Source of the DNA: Verrucomicrobia subdivision 3 bacterium UBA7542
Lineage (GTDB): Bacteria > Verrucomicrobiota > Verrucomicrobiia > Limisphaerales > UBA11358
Assembly: GCA_002479245.1 (NCBI GenBank)
Contig: DLMG01000370.1
Span: forward strand, 1 to 5,840
Direction: 5' to 3'
DNA length: 5,840 nucleotides
Position 1 is the stretch's first letter. Every line of letters begins with the position of its first letter. Shown in pieces: positions 1 to 5,832 of the stretch. The notes below the pieces were generated by a model. It was not told the origin of the DNA. It did no database searches and saw only the letters and a program-made list of their open reading frames with translations. The position numbers were made by a program, and so were the translations under genes.

Positions 1-731
1 TGGTCAATGAGCCTGGCTTGAAAACCGTTCTTCACGAAACCGCCCTGGTATATGTCCAGTATGTTCCCATAACGAAAATCTTTGGCGCCGGTAATAAAAG
101 CAAAACGCACTTTCTTCCTGGCCTCAGCGACCCGGTCAGGAGGAACCGGCCAAACGCCATAGTTCGAAGTGTCAACTGCTTTGACCTTTGGCACCGGCTC
201 GTAGAAATTGGCTCCGCAAATTGAAATATTTCCCGCAATCACGTCGTTGTGCAGGAAAGCAAGTTGCAGCGAGCAGCGCGCCCCGCCCGACATTCCACCG
301 GTGTAAATCCGCCGGGGGTCTGCTTTATACCGCTCAACGGTTTTTAGAATTCCGACCAAGGTGAGCCCAACGCGCCGGGAAAACGGCTGATTATTGCCAA
401 TCTTTTGGGTAATCAGACAGATCAGCTTTTCCTTTTCCATGATGGCCGCCCATTCCCTGGGCATGGTCATGTTGTCTCCAGAATCCATGAAAGCGAAGAC
501 ACCAAATGCCTCTTTGTCCGAGTAATTCCTGGGCAGAAAGATTTCAAACGATTCCTGCGCCAGATCAAAGCTGTAGTCAACACCCTTGGCCGCGTTCACA
601 ACCCGCGGGAGCGCTTGGTCAAAATGGATGAGTTTCCCTTCGCCGGGAGATGGGAAGCCGGTGGTTTCGTCAGCACCCGTTGTTTGCAGGCAGGCAGCCA
701 ATACGAACAGCCAGGCGTATCTTGGTATCAT
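1..731 (-). CDS. Secreted/lipoprotein alpha/beta-hydrolase (esterase-like), C-terminus off the window
   Basis: The 243 visible residues read from ATG at 731 to the left edge. The N-terminus (MIPRYAWLFVLAACLQTTGA) is signal-like. It contains LAAC at residues 11-14, which could be a lipobox, though the segment before Cys14 is short, so ordinary signal-peptidase cleavage near Ala20 is equally possible. A nucleophile elbow, GGMSGGARC, lies at 145-153 with Ser148 the likely catalytic serine. FITGAKDFRYG at 212-222 fits the acid-residue region of esterase/PHB-depolymerase-like hydrolases, with Asp218 the candidate. The catalytic His would lie beyond the edge. The likely role is extracytoplasmic ester hydrolysis; the substrate is unknown. 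The start is uncertain. In-frame ATGs also exist at 785, 797 and 803, and reading from them translates a dispersed repeat (731-773). I chose 731 because it gives the most normal signal sequence, but no strong ribosome site fits any of these starts. Confidence 0.72.
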   Translation of the reverse strand, partial: MIPRYAWLFVLAACLQTTGADETTGFPSPGEGKLIHFDQALPRVVNAAKGVDYSFDLAQESFEIFLPRNYSDKEAFGVFAFMDSGDNMTMPREWAAIMEKEKLICLITQKIGNNQPFSRRVGLTLVGILKTVERYKADPRRIYTGGMSGGARCSLQLAFLHNDVIAGNISICGANFYEPVPKVKAVDTSNYGVWPVPPDRVAEARKKVRFAFITGAKDFRYGNILDIYQGGFVKNGFQARLID

Positions 732-773
732 GGCAATCAGCAAACTCCCGCTCACCCTTTCTGGCAAGGCCAA
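731..773. repeat. Dispersed repeat, partial copy (R4)
   Basis: This 43-bp segment matches 3029-3071 at 39 of 43 positions without gaps, by hand count. It ends in the module ctggcaaggccaa, which is also at 1520-1532 and 3059-3071. The left edge falls exactly on the esterase start codon: base 731 is both the first base of the repeat and part of the ATG. After 773 the similarity to the other copies stops, so the right half of the family is missing here. The remainder of the interval up to the ACT gene (774-963) shows no other feature that I can support. It must hold the divergent promoters, but I see no clear -35/-10 pair. Confidence 0.75.
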
Positions 774-950
774 ACGTGAAACCATGGTCAATGTCATCGG
801 CATCGTCTGTCCGGCAGCTCGAACGACGCTTTGAAAGAAAACCGGCCTGTTTTTTCAGCGATTGAACTGAGCAAAACTGATGTAAATGTGGTAAGGTGGT
901 GGTAAACCCGGAAGACGCCACGTACCGGTGGCGCGGAGGCGGGGCAAGTG

Positions 951-959
951 GGAAGAAGG
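951..959 (+). promoter_or_regulatory. Ribosome binding site of the ACT gene
   Basis: The purine-rich run GGAAGAAGG lies 4 bases before ATG 964 (8 bases from its GGAAG part). This decides the start. An upstream in-frame GTG at 928 and an internal ATG at 982 have nothing comparable. Confidence 0.6.
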
Positions 960-963
960 CCGT

Positions 964-1365
964 ATGATAATAAAAGCAAGAATGGCGAAGGATGCAATCG
1001 TCAGGATAAACAACCAGCCCGGCGCGCTGGCCCGCGTCACCAAAAGCGTCGCGGACAAGGGCATCAACATCGAGGCCATAATCGCCACAGTGGAAGGCGC
1101 CGACGCGGTCGTCCACCTGGTGACCAGCGACCATCAGCGGACGATCAACACGTTGCACGAGCGGCAGTTGGAGGTGCAGGAGACGAAGGTCGTGGTGGTC
1201 GAAGCGTTGCACCGACCCGGTCTGTTGCAGCACATCACCGAGAAACTGGCCAGGGAAAACATGGATCTGTTCTACCTTTACGCCACAGCGGCGGAGGCGG
1301 ACAAATGCCTGGTCGTTCTCTCGTCCACGAACAATGAATGGGCCGTCATGGTGCTGAACAGTTAA
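964..1365 (+). CDS. Small tandem-ACT-domain protein (putative amino-acid-binding regulator)
   Basis: The 133-residue protein consists of two ACT-like domains and nothing else. The first runs from about residue 11 to 67. It opens with VRINNQPGALARVTKSVA, the strand-loop-helix of ACT domains with the usual ligand-loop glycine (NQPGAL), followed by KGINIEAI. The second runs from about 76 to 130, with VVVEALHRPGLLQHITEKLA and the equivalent glycine in HRPGLL. ACT domains usually bind amino acids and control enzymes or transcription. Here no catalytic or DNA-binding part is attached, as in the stand-alone tandem-ACT family (COG4747-like, from memory). The protein is cytoplasmic, with no signal or membrane segment. 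It is divergent from the esterase and has no operon partner downstream, only repeats. The ligand and partner cannot be told from the sequence. Confidence 0.85.
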   Translation: MIIKARMAKDAIVRINNQPGALARVTKSVADKGINIEAIIATVEGADAVVHLVTSDHQRTINTLHERQLEVQETKVVVVEALHRPGLLQHITEKLARENMDLFYLYATAAEADKCLVVLSSTNNEWAVMVLNS

Positions 1366-1414
1366 CCCGGCGGCGTGAATCACGAAGTTGTCCGGCAGGA
1401 ACAGCGGTGGTGAA

Positions 1415-1595
1415 CCGCACGCAGTCCAAACGCTTCGTGAGGTTCGGAGATGCTTGGCAATCGCGCCAGTCCCGCTTTGCGGGAGAGTGCGGTGGCTTTA
1501 GCGCCGCTTTTCGGCACGTCTGGCAAGGCCAATCGCGAATGGCGACAAAGATTCCGCTTCTCACGAGGCGGGGCGGCGGGTGGTGGCAGGGGATT
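1415..1595. repeat. Composite dispersed repeat, copy R1
   Basis: This begins with ccgcacgcagtccaa (1415-1429), identical to 2621-2635. It contains a perfect hairpin, tcccgc-ttt-gcggga (1470-1484). It then carries the module at 1520-1576, which matches 3059-3115 at 54 of 57 positions. The core of that module, tggcgacaaagattccgct (1540-1558), also recurs at 2758-2776. The ends cgcagtccaaa (1420-1430) and tttggactgcg (1595-1605) form an 11-bp perfect inverted repeat. No plausible protein is encoded; the open frames across it do not look like coding sequence. Together with the next element it accounts for most of the 367-bp gene-free interval 1366-1732. Positions 1366-1414 show nothing recognisable. 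Confidence 0.75.
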
Positions 1596-1596
1596 T

Positions 1597-1710
1597 TGGA
1601 CTGCGGGGGCAAGCGAAGCGCGACCCCGCTGTTTGGAAAGGGCAGGATTTTTCGGTGGCGTCAGGGCACGCGAAAGCGCCGTCGCCGCTGCGCTCTGCCG
1701 GCGCAGTCCA
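1597..1710. repeat. Inverted-repeat (MITE/REP-like) element
   Basis: The segment starts with tggactgcg and ends with cgcagtcca, perfect 9-bp inverted ends. The complementarity continues imperfectly inward over about 27-29 bases on each side (1598-1624 against 1681-1709). The whole 114 bp could fold as one long hairpin. There is no room for a transposase. It lies directly downstream of the ORF6N stop codon, so it could also act as a structured 3' end for that transcript. Its left end is shared with the 11-bp inverted repeat that bounds R1, giving a nested or mosaic structure. Confidence 0.65.
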
Positions 1711-1732
1711 TATATCCGTGCGGGTGCGGAAT

Positions 1733-2317
1733 TCACGCCTTTTTCTTTGCCTTGCTGCCAGATTCATCTTTCGGTTCAACGTGAAAACCAATTCGCCGCC
1801 TCGGCGGTTCCGGCGGTAGCGGCGGCGGGTCAAGGATTTCCATGACGCGCCGCAGCACGTTCACAATCACGCTCTCATGCACGTCGAGACGGGCAGTCAG
1901 CTTCTTTTCCAGGTCAGCCAACTGGCGCGCGAGTTCCTTCGTCCCACCCAGCAGGTCGCGCATCTGCACAAACGCCCGCACCACGAACACGCTCATCCGC
2001 ACCGCCTCCGGGCTGTTGAGAACATTCGCCGCCATGATCGCGCCGTTTTCGGTGAAAGCGTAAGGCAGCTTGCGTTTTCCACCGTGGGAACTTGAAGTGC
2101 CAATTTGGTACTTCAAGTTTACTAATTCTTCCAGCGTTAATTGAAAGATAAAGTCGTCTGGGAATCGCTCCAAGTTGCGTTTCACTGCCCGATTGAGCGC
2201 TTTCGTCGGCACGCCGTAAATACGCGCCAAATCGGTGTCCAAAATCACTTTTTGCACGCGAATCGTGCGGATTAACGAGCGAATTCCTTCCACTCGCGAT
2301 GGTGTTTGTTCGCTCAT
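1733..2317 (-). CDS. ORF6N-domain (phage-type KilA-N/ORF6N family) protein
   Basis: The protein has 194 residues. Residues about 13-101 form an ORF6N domain: IRTIRVQKVILDTDLARIYG, then TKALNRAVKRN and RFPDDFIFQLT, then NLKYQIGTSS (67-76), and finally KLPYAFTENGAIMAANVLNS. Residues about 106-165 are helical and coiled-coil-like (KELARQLADLEKKLTARL). The tail is proline-rich and then lysine-rich (KAKKKA). ORF6N domains occur in phage antirepressor/regulator-type proteins and are presumed DNA-binding; the exact role is not known. I prefer ATG 2317 because GGGGA precedes it at ribosome-site distance and an upstream frame ends there with an ATGA overlap. An ATG at 2329 has no such site and lies inside a palindrome. 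Codons for residues 67-76 form a 31-bp near-perfect palindrome related to the array upstream. Confidence 0.88.
   Translation of the reverse strand: MSEQTPSRVEGIRSLIRTIRVQKVILDTDLARIYGVPTKALNRAVKRNLERFPDDFIFQLTLEELVNLKYQIGTSSSHGGKRKLPYAFTENGAIMAANVLNSPEAVRMSVFVVRAFVQMRDLLGGTKELARQLADLEKKLTARLDVHESVIVNVLRRVMEILDPPPLPPEPPRRRIGFHVEPKDESGSKAKKKA
2089..2119. repeat. 31-bp palindrome inside the ORF6N gene (P1)
   Basis: The left arm aacttgaagtgccaa (2089-2103) and right arm ttggtacttcaagtt (2105-2119) pair with a single mismatch around one central base. On the minus strand it encodes NLKYQIGTSS, residues 67-76 of the ORF6N protein. It has the same layout as the upstream palindrome at 2441-2471: the same length, a single-base centre and the arm pattern aacttgaRGTNCCAA-like. 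Confidence 0.85.
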
Positions 2318-2364
2318 GTCATTCCCCATGCGGTCGCAAATTGCGACCGCATCACTTTTGACAT
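2314..2364 (-). other. Possible leader reading frame overlapping the ORF6N start (ATGA)
   Basis: A short frame from ATG 2364 reads MSKVMRSQFATAWGMT and stops at TGA 2316-2314, sharing ATGA with the ORF6N start at 2317. An inner ATG at 2352 is in the same frame. The frame stays open upstream to a stop at 2475 and there also contains LRSQIAILN (over P4) and NLISQVAMSK (over P3). An ATGA overlap is typical of translationally coupled genes. I see no convincing ribosome site for the leader, so it may not be translated. It could instead be a remnant of repeated motif copies. Confidence 0.3.
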
Positions 2365-2572
2365 CGCAACTTGCGATATCAAGTTAAAGCTTCCGATTTC
2401 GTTTAAGATCGCAATTTGCGACCTTAAAGCTTTGCCACACAACTTGAGGTTCCAAATTGGAACCTCAAGTTTTCAGATTCTCTGCGCCAAAGCCTGTCGG
2501 TGGTGATTCGGTGATGCGGTCACAATTTGTGACTGGATGGCCGCCTGAATCAAGGTCGCATTTTGCGACCTT
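2328..2572. repeat. Array of six short palindromes upstream of the ORF6N gene (P2-P7)
   Basis: Six palindromes share the core CAA-N-TTG. P2 is 2328-2352 (12-bp perfect arms). P3 is 2358-2382 (12-bp arms, one mismatch). P4 is 2402-2428 (13-bp arms, one mismatch). P5 is 2441-2471 (15-bp perfect arms). P6 is 2513-2539 (inner 7 bp perfect, 10 of 13 overall). P7 is 2552-2572 (10-bp arms, one mismatch). Centres are 30, 45, 41, 70 and 36 bp apart, so the array is irregular. Read in the right frame, each gives a version of the ORF6N motif: MRSQIATA, LTSQLAIS, LRSQFATL, NLRFQIGTSS, MRSQFVTG and SRSHFATL. The array fills the interval where the ORF6N promoter must lie. I found no convincing -35/-10 pair in it. 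Confidence 0.85.
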
Positions 2573-2620
2573 AAACAACGTGGAAGAATCTCGCCGTGCC
2601 GGAAGAAAAGCGGCGGAGGG

Positions 2621-2810
2621 CCGCACGCAGTCCAAGACGCGAGGCGTTTCTCGGCGACTTACAAACCGCGCGAAGCGTCATGGAGTGCGCCAGTCCTTCC
2701 GCCTTCGCGGCGCGCCATAGCGCCGCTTCGGCGCGACGGCGGCTGGCGCTTTGCGGGTGGCGACAAAGATTCCGCTCCTCACGGGGCGGCGGGCGGTGAC
2801 GGGGGATTAA
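2621..2810. repeat. Composite dispersed repeat, copy R2
   Basis: This opens with ccgcacgcagtccaa (2621-2635), identical to the start of R1. It passes through a GC-rich, self-complementary middle (around 2706-2745, with repeated gcgcc/ggcgc blocks). It then carries tggcgacaaagattccgct (2758-2776) followed by cctcacggggcgg, the shared right-hand module also seen in R1 and R3. The middle differs from R1, so the family is modular rather than a simple duplicate. The gene-free interval 2318-2909 (592 bp) is accounted for by the palindrome array, this repeat and the short stretch that follows. Positions 2573-2620 show nothing I can name. Confidence 0.7.
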
Positions 2811-2812
2811 AT

Positions 2813-2909
2813 CCCAGATGATGCTTTCGGGCGTCGTATGCGTAGAACCCGCCCATTTGGTCTCCACGGCGACTTTTATCGTCGGGTAGTTCAACAAACG
2901 CGGACACTT
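2813..2909 (-). other. Unassigned stretch between R2 and the argG remnant
   Basis: No gene is recognised here. Two minus-strand frames are open across it. One is in frame with and directly after the stop codon of the argG remnant, and reads VAVETKWAGSTHTTPESI in its middle. The other reads KVSAFVELPDDKSRRGDQ followed by MGGFYAYDARKHHLGFNP. Both are cut off where R2 begins. The second looks more protein-like and could be the decayed end of a gene, but it is too short to assign. A plain intergenic spacer is equally possible. Confidence 0.25.
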
Positions 2910-3029
2910 TTATTTCTTCCCCTGCACCTTCGCCGCGACTTTCAGGCGCAGGGCGTTCAGCCGGATGAAGCCGGTGGCGTCGTCCTGGTTATGATCCCGC
3001 ACGGGCGGGATCGGGTCGGCTTTCATCGT
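2910..3029 (-). pseudogene. argG: argG 3'-end remnant (duplicate of the ArgG C-terminus)
   Basis: The minus strand reads ATMKADPIPPVRDHNQDD, then [19 protein letters not shown], then GKK and TAA at 2912-2910. This is about the last 40 residues of argininosuccinate synthase. The intact ArgG encoded at 4466-5692 ends [15 protein letters not shown], then the same ATGF...AKVQ, then RKR. Positions 2922-2990 are identical to 4478-4546 over 69 bp. Outside that block the two copies diverge but stay alignable as protein, and this copy is 9 bp longer (DPIPPVRDH against DPTKAY). The extra bases form a hairpin, gatcccgc (2993-3000) with gcgggatc (3005-3012). Upstream, the homology stops at about 3029-3035, where repeat R3 begins. 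It has no catalytic part and cannot be functional. Confidence 0.85.
2922..2990. repeat. 69-bp direct repeat, copy A (argG remnant)
   Basis: This is identical base for base to 4478-4546 inside the intact argG and in the same orientation. The first bases of divergence are 2921 (c against t at 4477) and 2991 (a against g at 4547). The two copies enclose about 1.5 kb containing R3 and the two-gene cassette. Confidence 0.9.
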
Positions 3030-3119
3030 GGCAATTAGCAAACTCCCCTTCGCCCTTTCTGGCAAGGCCAATCGCGAATAGCGACAAAGATTCCGCTCCT
3101 CACGGGGCGGGGCGGGGAA
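3029..3119. repeat. Dispersed repeat, fullest copy (R3)
   Basis: The left half (3029-3071) matches R4 at 39 of 43 positions. The right half (3059-3115) matches R1 at 54 of 57. The core gcgacaaagattccgctcct (3081-3100) recurs in R2. It is therefore the copy that links the other three into one family. It fills the gap between the argG remnant and the stop codon of the DUF4145-like gene. Its minus-strand translation contains REERNLCR, a reading-frame shadow that appears wherever this module occurs. Confidence 0.8.
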
Positions 3120-3131
3120 TTTGAACACAGC

Positions 3132-3884
3132 CTACAATAGCCCAGCATGGTGAAGAAACTCTTCGACGACTATCCGGCAGCCTGACCTGAGTTGCTCGAT
3201 GTCTTCCGGACTTGCGGTAAAATATCGTCCATGTGCCGACATGTGCCCAACGTCTCGGAGATTCGGGAGGGCGTTTCTTGTATTTCGGGAAAGAGTCCAC
3301 GCCGGTTCTGCGAGCGCTTTACTAATAAGATTCGTCAACTGAAGGTAATTGCCATTCCCGTCCTTGATCTTGTTCGCGATCCCCTTGCCTTCAAATGCCT
3401 CGATTATGGAGATTTCGATGATTCGGCGCATCATCACGGCAGCAGCATCATACCAACCCGAAGTAAAGCAGCCGTTCATCTGGCGACCAACGGTTACAAG
3501 ATAACCACGTTTGGCTTTAGAGAGAATGCTCAGAGGAAACAAGCCTTCGTCTTCGCAAGGCATTGAGCGTGATCGCCAAGCGGTACGTAAGTTGTAAGAA
3601 AATTCGTGCAAGGCCTTTGTTCTCACCTTCGGGTGCGTCAGTGGCGCAAAGACCGTTTCTAGAAGCTCTGCGATAGCGGAGGAATCACCGGGACTCCCAG
3701 AATTCAGAGATCGGAAAGTATTGGTGGCGTCAGCACGAAGTGTAGCGAGTTTGTTGGCGTAAAAATTATCGCCTTCAAGACTCATGTGATTTCGACGAGC
3801 TTTCTTTGCTACACCAACCGCAGCACGAGCGAGACTTTCCAAAGTCTCCGAAGGAGAAAGGCGAGAATCCTCAGGCTTAGGCAT
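3132..3884 (-). CDS. DUF4145/HEPN-like helical protein, second gene of a two-gene cassette
   Basis: The protein has 250 residues and no signal or membrane segment. The N-terminal half (1-120) is unfamiliar. From about residue 128 it resembles DUF4145-type, HEPN-related proteins: GRQMNGCFTSGWYDAAAVMM, RRIIEISIIEAF (153-164), a helical middle (LQLTNLISKAL), then ALPNLRDVGHMSAHGR (205-220) and SPEDIEQLRSG near the end. The LRxxGxxxAH pattern (Arg210, His214, His218) is the polar signature such proteins carry. In true HEPN RNases an Arg/His pair is catalytic, but whether this protein is active is unknown. It begins 11 bp after the stop of the winged-helix gene, behind GGGAAGGG at ribosome-site distance, so the two are very probably one operon. 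Codon use and GC content look lower than in argG, which fits acquired DNA. The family assignment is pattern-based and not certain. Confidence 0.6.
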   Translation of the reverse strand: MPKPEDSRLSPSETLESLARAAVGVAKKARRNHMSLEGDNFYANKLATLRADATNTFRSLNSGSPGDSSAIAELLETVFAPLTHPKVRTKALHEFSYNLRTAWRSRSMPCEDEGLFPLSILSKAKRGYLVTVGRQMNGCFTSGWYDAAAVMMRRIIEISIIEAFEGKGIANKIKDGNGNYLQLTNLISKALAEPAWTLSRNTRNALPNLRDVGHMSAHGRYFTASPEDIEQLRSGCRIVVEEFLHHAGLL

Positions 3885-3895
3885 ACGCCCTTCCC

Positions 3896-4354
3896 TTACC
3901 AGTTCGAGTACGCGAACGCCTTCTTTTTGCCTTCACCGTCAGCTTTTTGCCTGCGAAGTTTCTTTTTCTGGCAGAACCTCTGGAGCGGTCCGCTTAGACT
4001 GGTCAGCGGGATATGATGGCCACGATTACCAAGCTCAGCTTTGACTTCGGATATGGTCTTTGGTTTAGAAAAGTATGCTTCACCGACGAGTTCCTCAATG
4101 TATGCAGATGTACCAGCCCGCGTGGATTTTGCTTGGCCTTCAGCGGCATGTCCCTTGGACCGGATACTTCCGGAAGGGCGCACACGCTGGTGACTTGTTG
4201 CCCGGCCAGTTCTGGAATCCGGAGCGTCAGTGCTTGAACTCGCCAGCAGGTCATCAAGAATCTTCTCGAAAGCTACTCGCCGGAGCTCTGCGTCCTTCAC
4301 GGCTGAGACTGCGCTTTCCGCTTGTGCGACCAATTCGCTGTAGGATTTGCTCAT
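3896..4354 (-). CDS. Coiled-coil plus winged-helix-like protein, first gene of the cassette
   Basis: The protein has 152 residues from ATG 4354, where AAAGGGA lies at ribosome-site distance. An in-frame ATG at 4396 would add 14 residues but has no such site. Residues 1-40 are helical (SYSELVAQAESAVSAVKDAE). Residues about 38-80 are a Ser/Arg/Gly-rich linker. Residues about 81-150 look like a winged helix: AYIEELVGEAYFSKPKTISE, then KAELGNRGHHIPLTSLSGPL, then QRFCQKKKLRRQKA and a closing aromatic strand (AFAYSNW). The GHHxxxTSLSGPLQ stretch would be the recognition-helix region. I have met this C-terminal pattern in hypothetical proteins with no assigned function. It could bind DNA and control the cassette, or be a partner or antidote of the downstream protein. 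It is the promoter-proximal gene. Confidence 0.68.
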   Translation of the reverse strand: MSKSYSELVAQAESAVSAVKDAELRRVAFEKILDDLLASSSTDAPDSRTGRATSHQRVRPSGSIRSKGHAAEGQAKSTRAGTSAYIEELVGEAYFSKPKTISEVKAELGNRGHHIPLTSLSGPLQRFCQKKKLRRQKADGEGKKKAFAYSNW

Positions 4355-4381
4355 ACGCTGGATCCCTTTCTGGTTTTCTGT

Positions 4382-4399
4382 TCTATGGTTTAACATAGA
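4382..4399. repeat. Small inverted repeat in the cassette leader
   Basis: tctatg (4382-4387) and cataga (4394-4399) are perfect 6-bp arms around a 6-base centre. It lies just downstream of the predicted transcription start and overlaps the unused ATG at 4396. It could be an operator for the winged-helix protein, but a 6-bp arm can also arise by chance. Confidence 0.3.
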
Positions 4400-4422
4400 T
4401 GCACCGGTTATTGGTAGCTTTT

Positions 4423-4451
4423 ATTTTAGCAGTTTTTGTCGTCGAAAACAA
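4423..4451 (-). promoter_or_regulatory. Candidate promoter of the two-gene cassette
   Basis: On the minus strand TTGTTT (4451-4446) is followed after exactly 17 bases by TAAAAT (4428-4423). A TG one base before the -10 gives an extended -10 (TGCTAAAAT). The -10 is strong and the -35 weak. It lies only about 15 bp beyond the argG stop codon and about 70 bp before the cassette start. The cassette therefore seems to bring its own promoter rather than rely on argG read-through. The AT-rich composition contrasts with the GC-rich surroundings. Confidence 0.5.
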
Positions 4452-4465
4452 TACGAGATATTGGG

Positions 4466-5692
<1,227 letters not shown>

Positions 5693-5802
5693 TGCGGGGA
5701 ATTTAACCGCCAAAACGCCAGGTGCGCAAAGGGAAAACGAAACGGAAACCGCAAACAAGACGAACTACACGAAACCGAGGGAGCAGCGGTAAAACATCGA
5801 AC

Positions 5803-5832
5803 ATTCAATCCCGCAACGCGCATACGCGTCAA
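5803..5832 (-). promoter_or_regulatory. Weak candidate promoter of argG
   Basis: On the minus strand TTGACG (5832-5827) and TTGAAT (5808-5803) are separated by 18 bases. The -35 is good and the -10 mediocre. This would give a leader of roughly 105 bases before ATG 5692. The spacer holds acgcg-cata-cgcgt (5816-5829), a short inverted repeat that might be an operator. No ARG-box-like pair was recognised. Confidence 0.3.

Noticed and set aside
405..779. 124-residue plus-strand frame
   Set aside because: It is antisense to the esterase, which has a signal peptide and a nucleophile elbow. This frame has no family features.
670..1383. 237-residue minus-strand open frame across the esterase start and ACT gene
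   Set aside because: It is antisense to the ACT gene and overlaps the esterase N-terminus. The composition is His/Arg-rich shadow type, with no recognisable domain.
1366..1414. Rho-independent terminator after the ACT gene
   Set aside because: No GC-rich hairpin followed by a T run is present.
1338..1845. Plus-strand frames of 148 and 131 residues across the repeats
   Set aside because: They are open because the repeats are GC-rich. The translation is Arg/Gly/Ala-rich and changes family from module to module.
2318..2329. ORF6N start at ATG 2329
   Set aside because: It lies in palindrome P2 without a ribosome site, whereas ATG 2317 has GGGGA upstream and the ATGA overlap.
2328..2572. CRISPR-like array
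   Set aside because: The units are palindromic variants rather than identical repeats, spacing is irregular (30-70 bp between centres), and no cas gene is nearby.
5693..5758. N-terminal extension of ArgG by 22 residues
   Set aside because: ArgG proteins start at the Met before KIVLAYSGG. The extension has no ribosome site and no family match.
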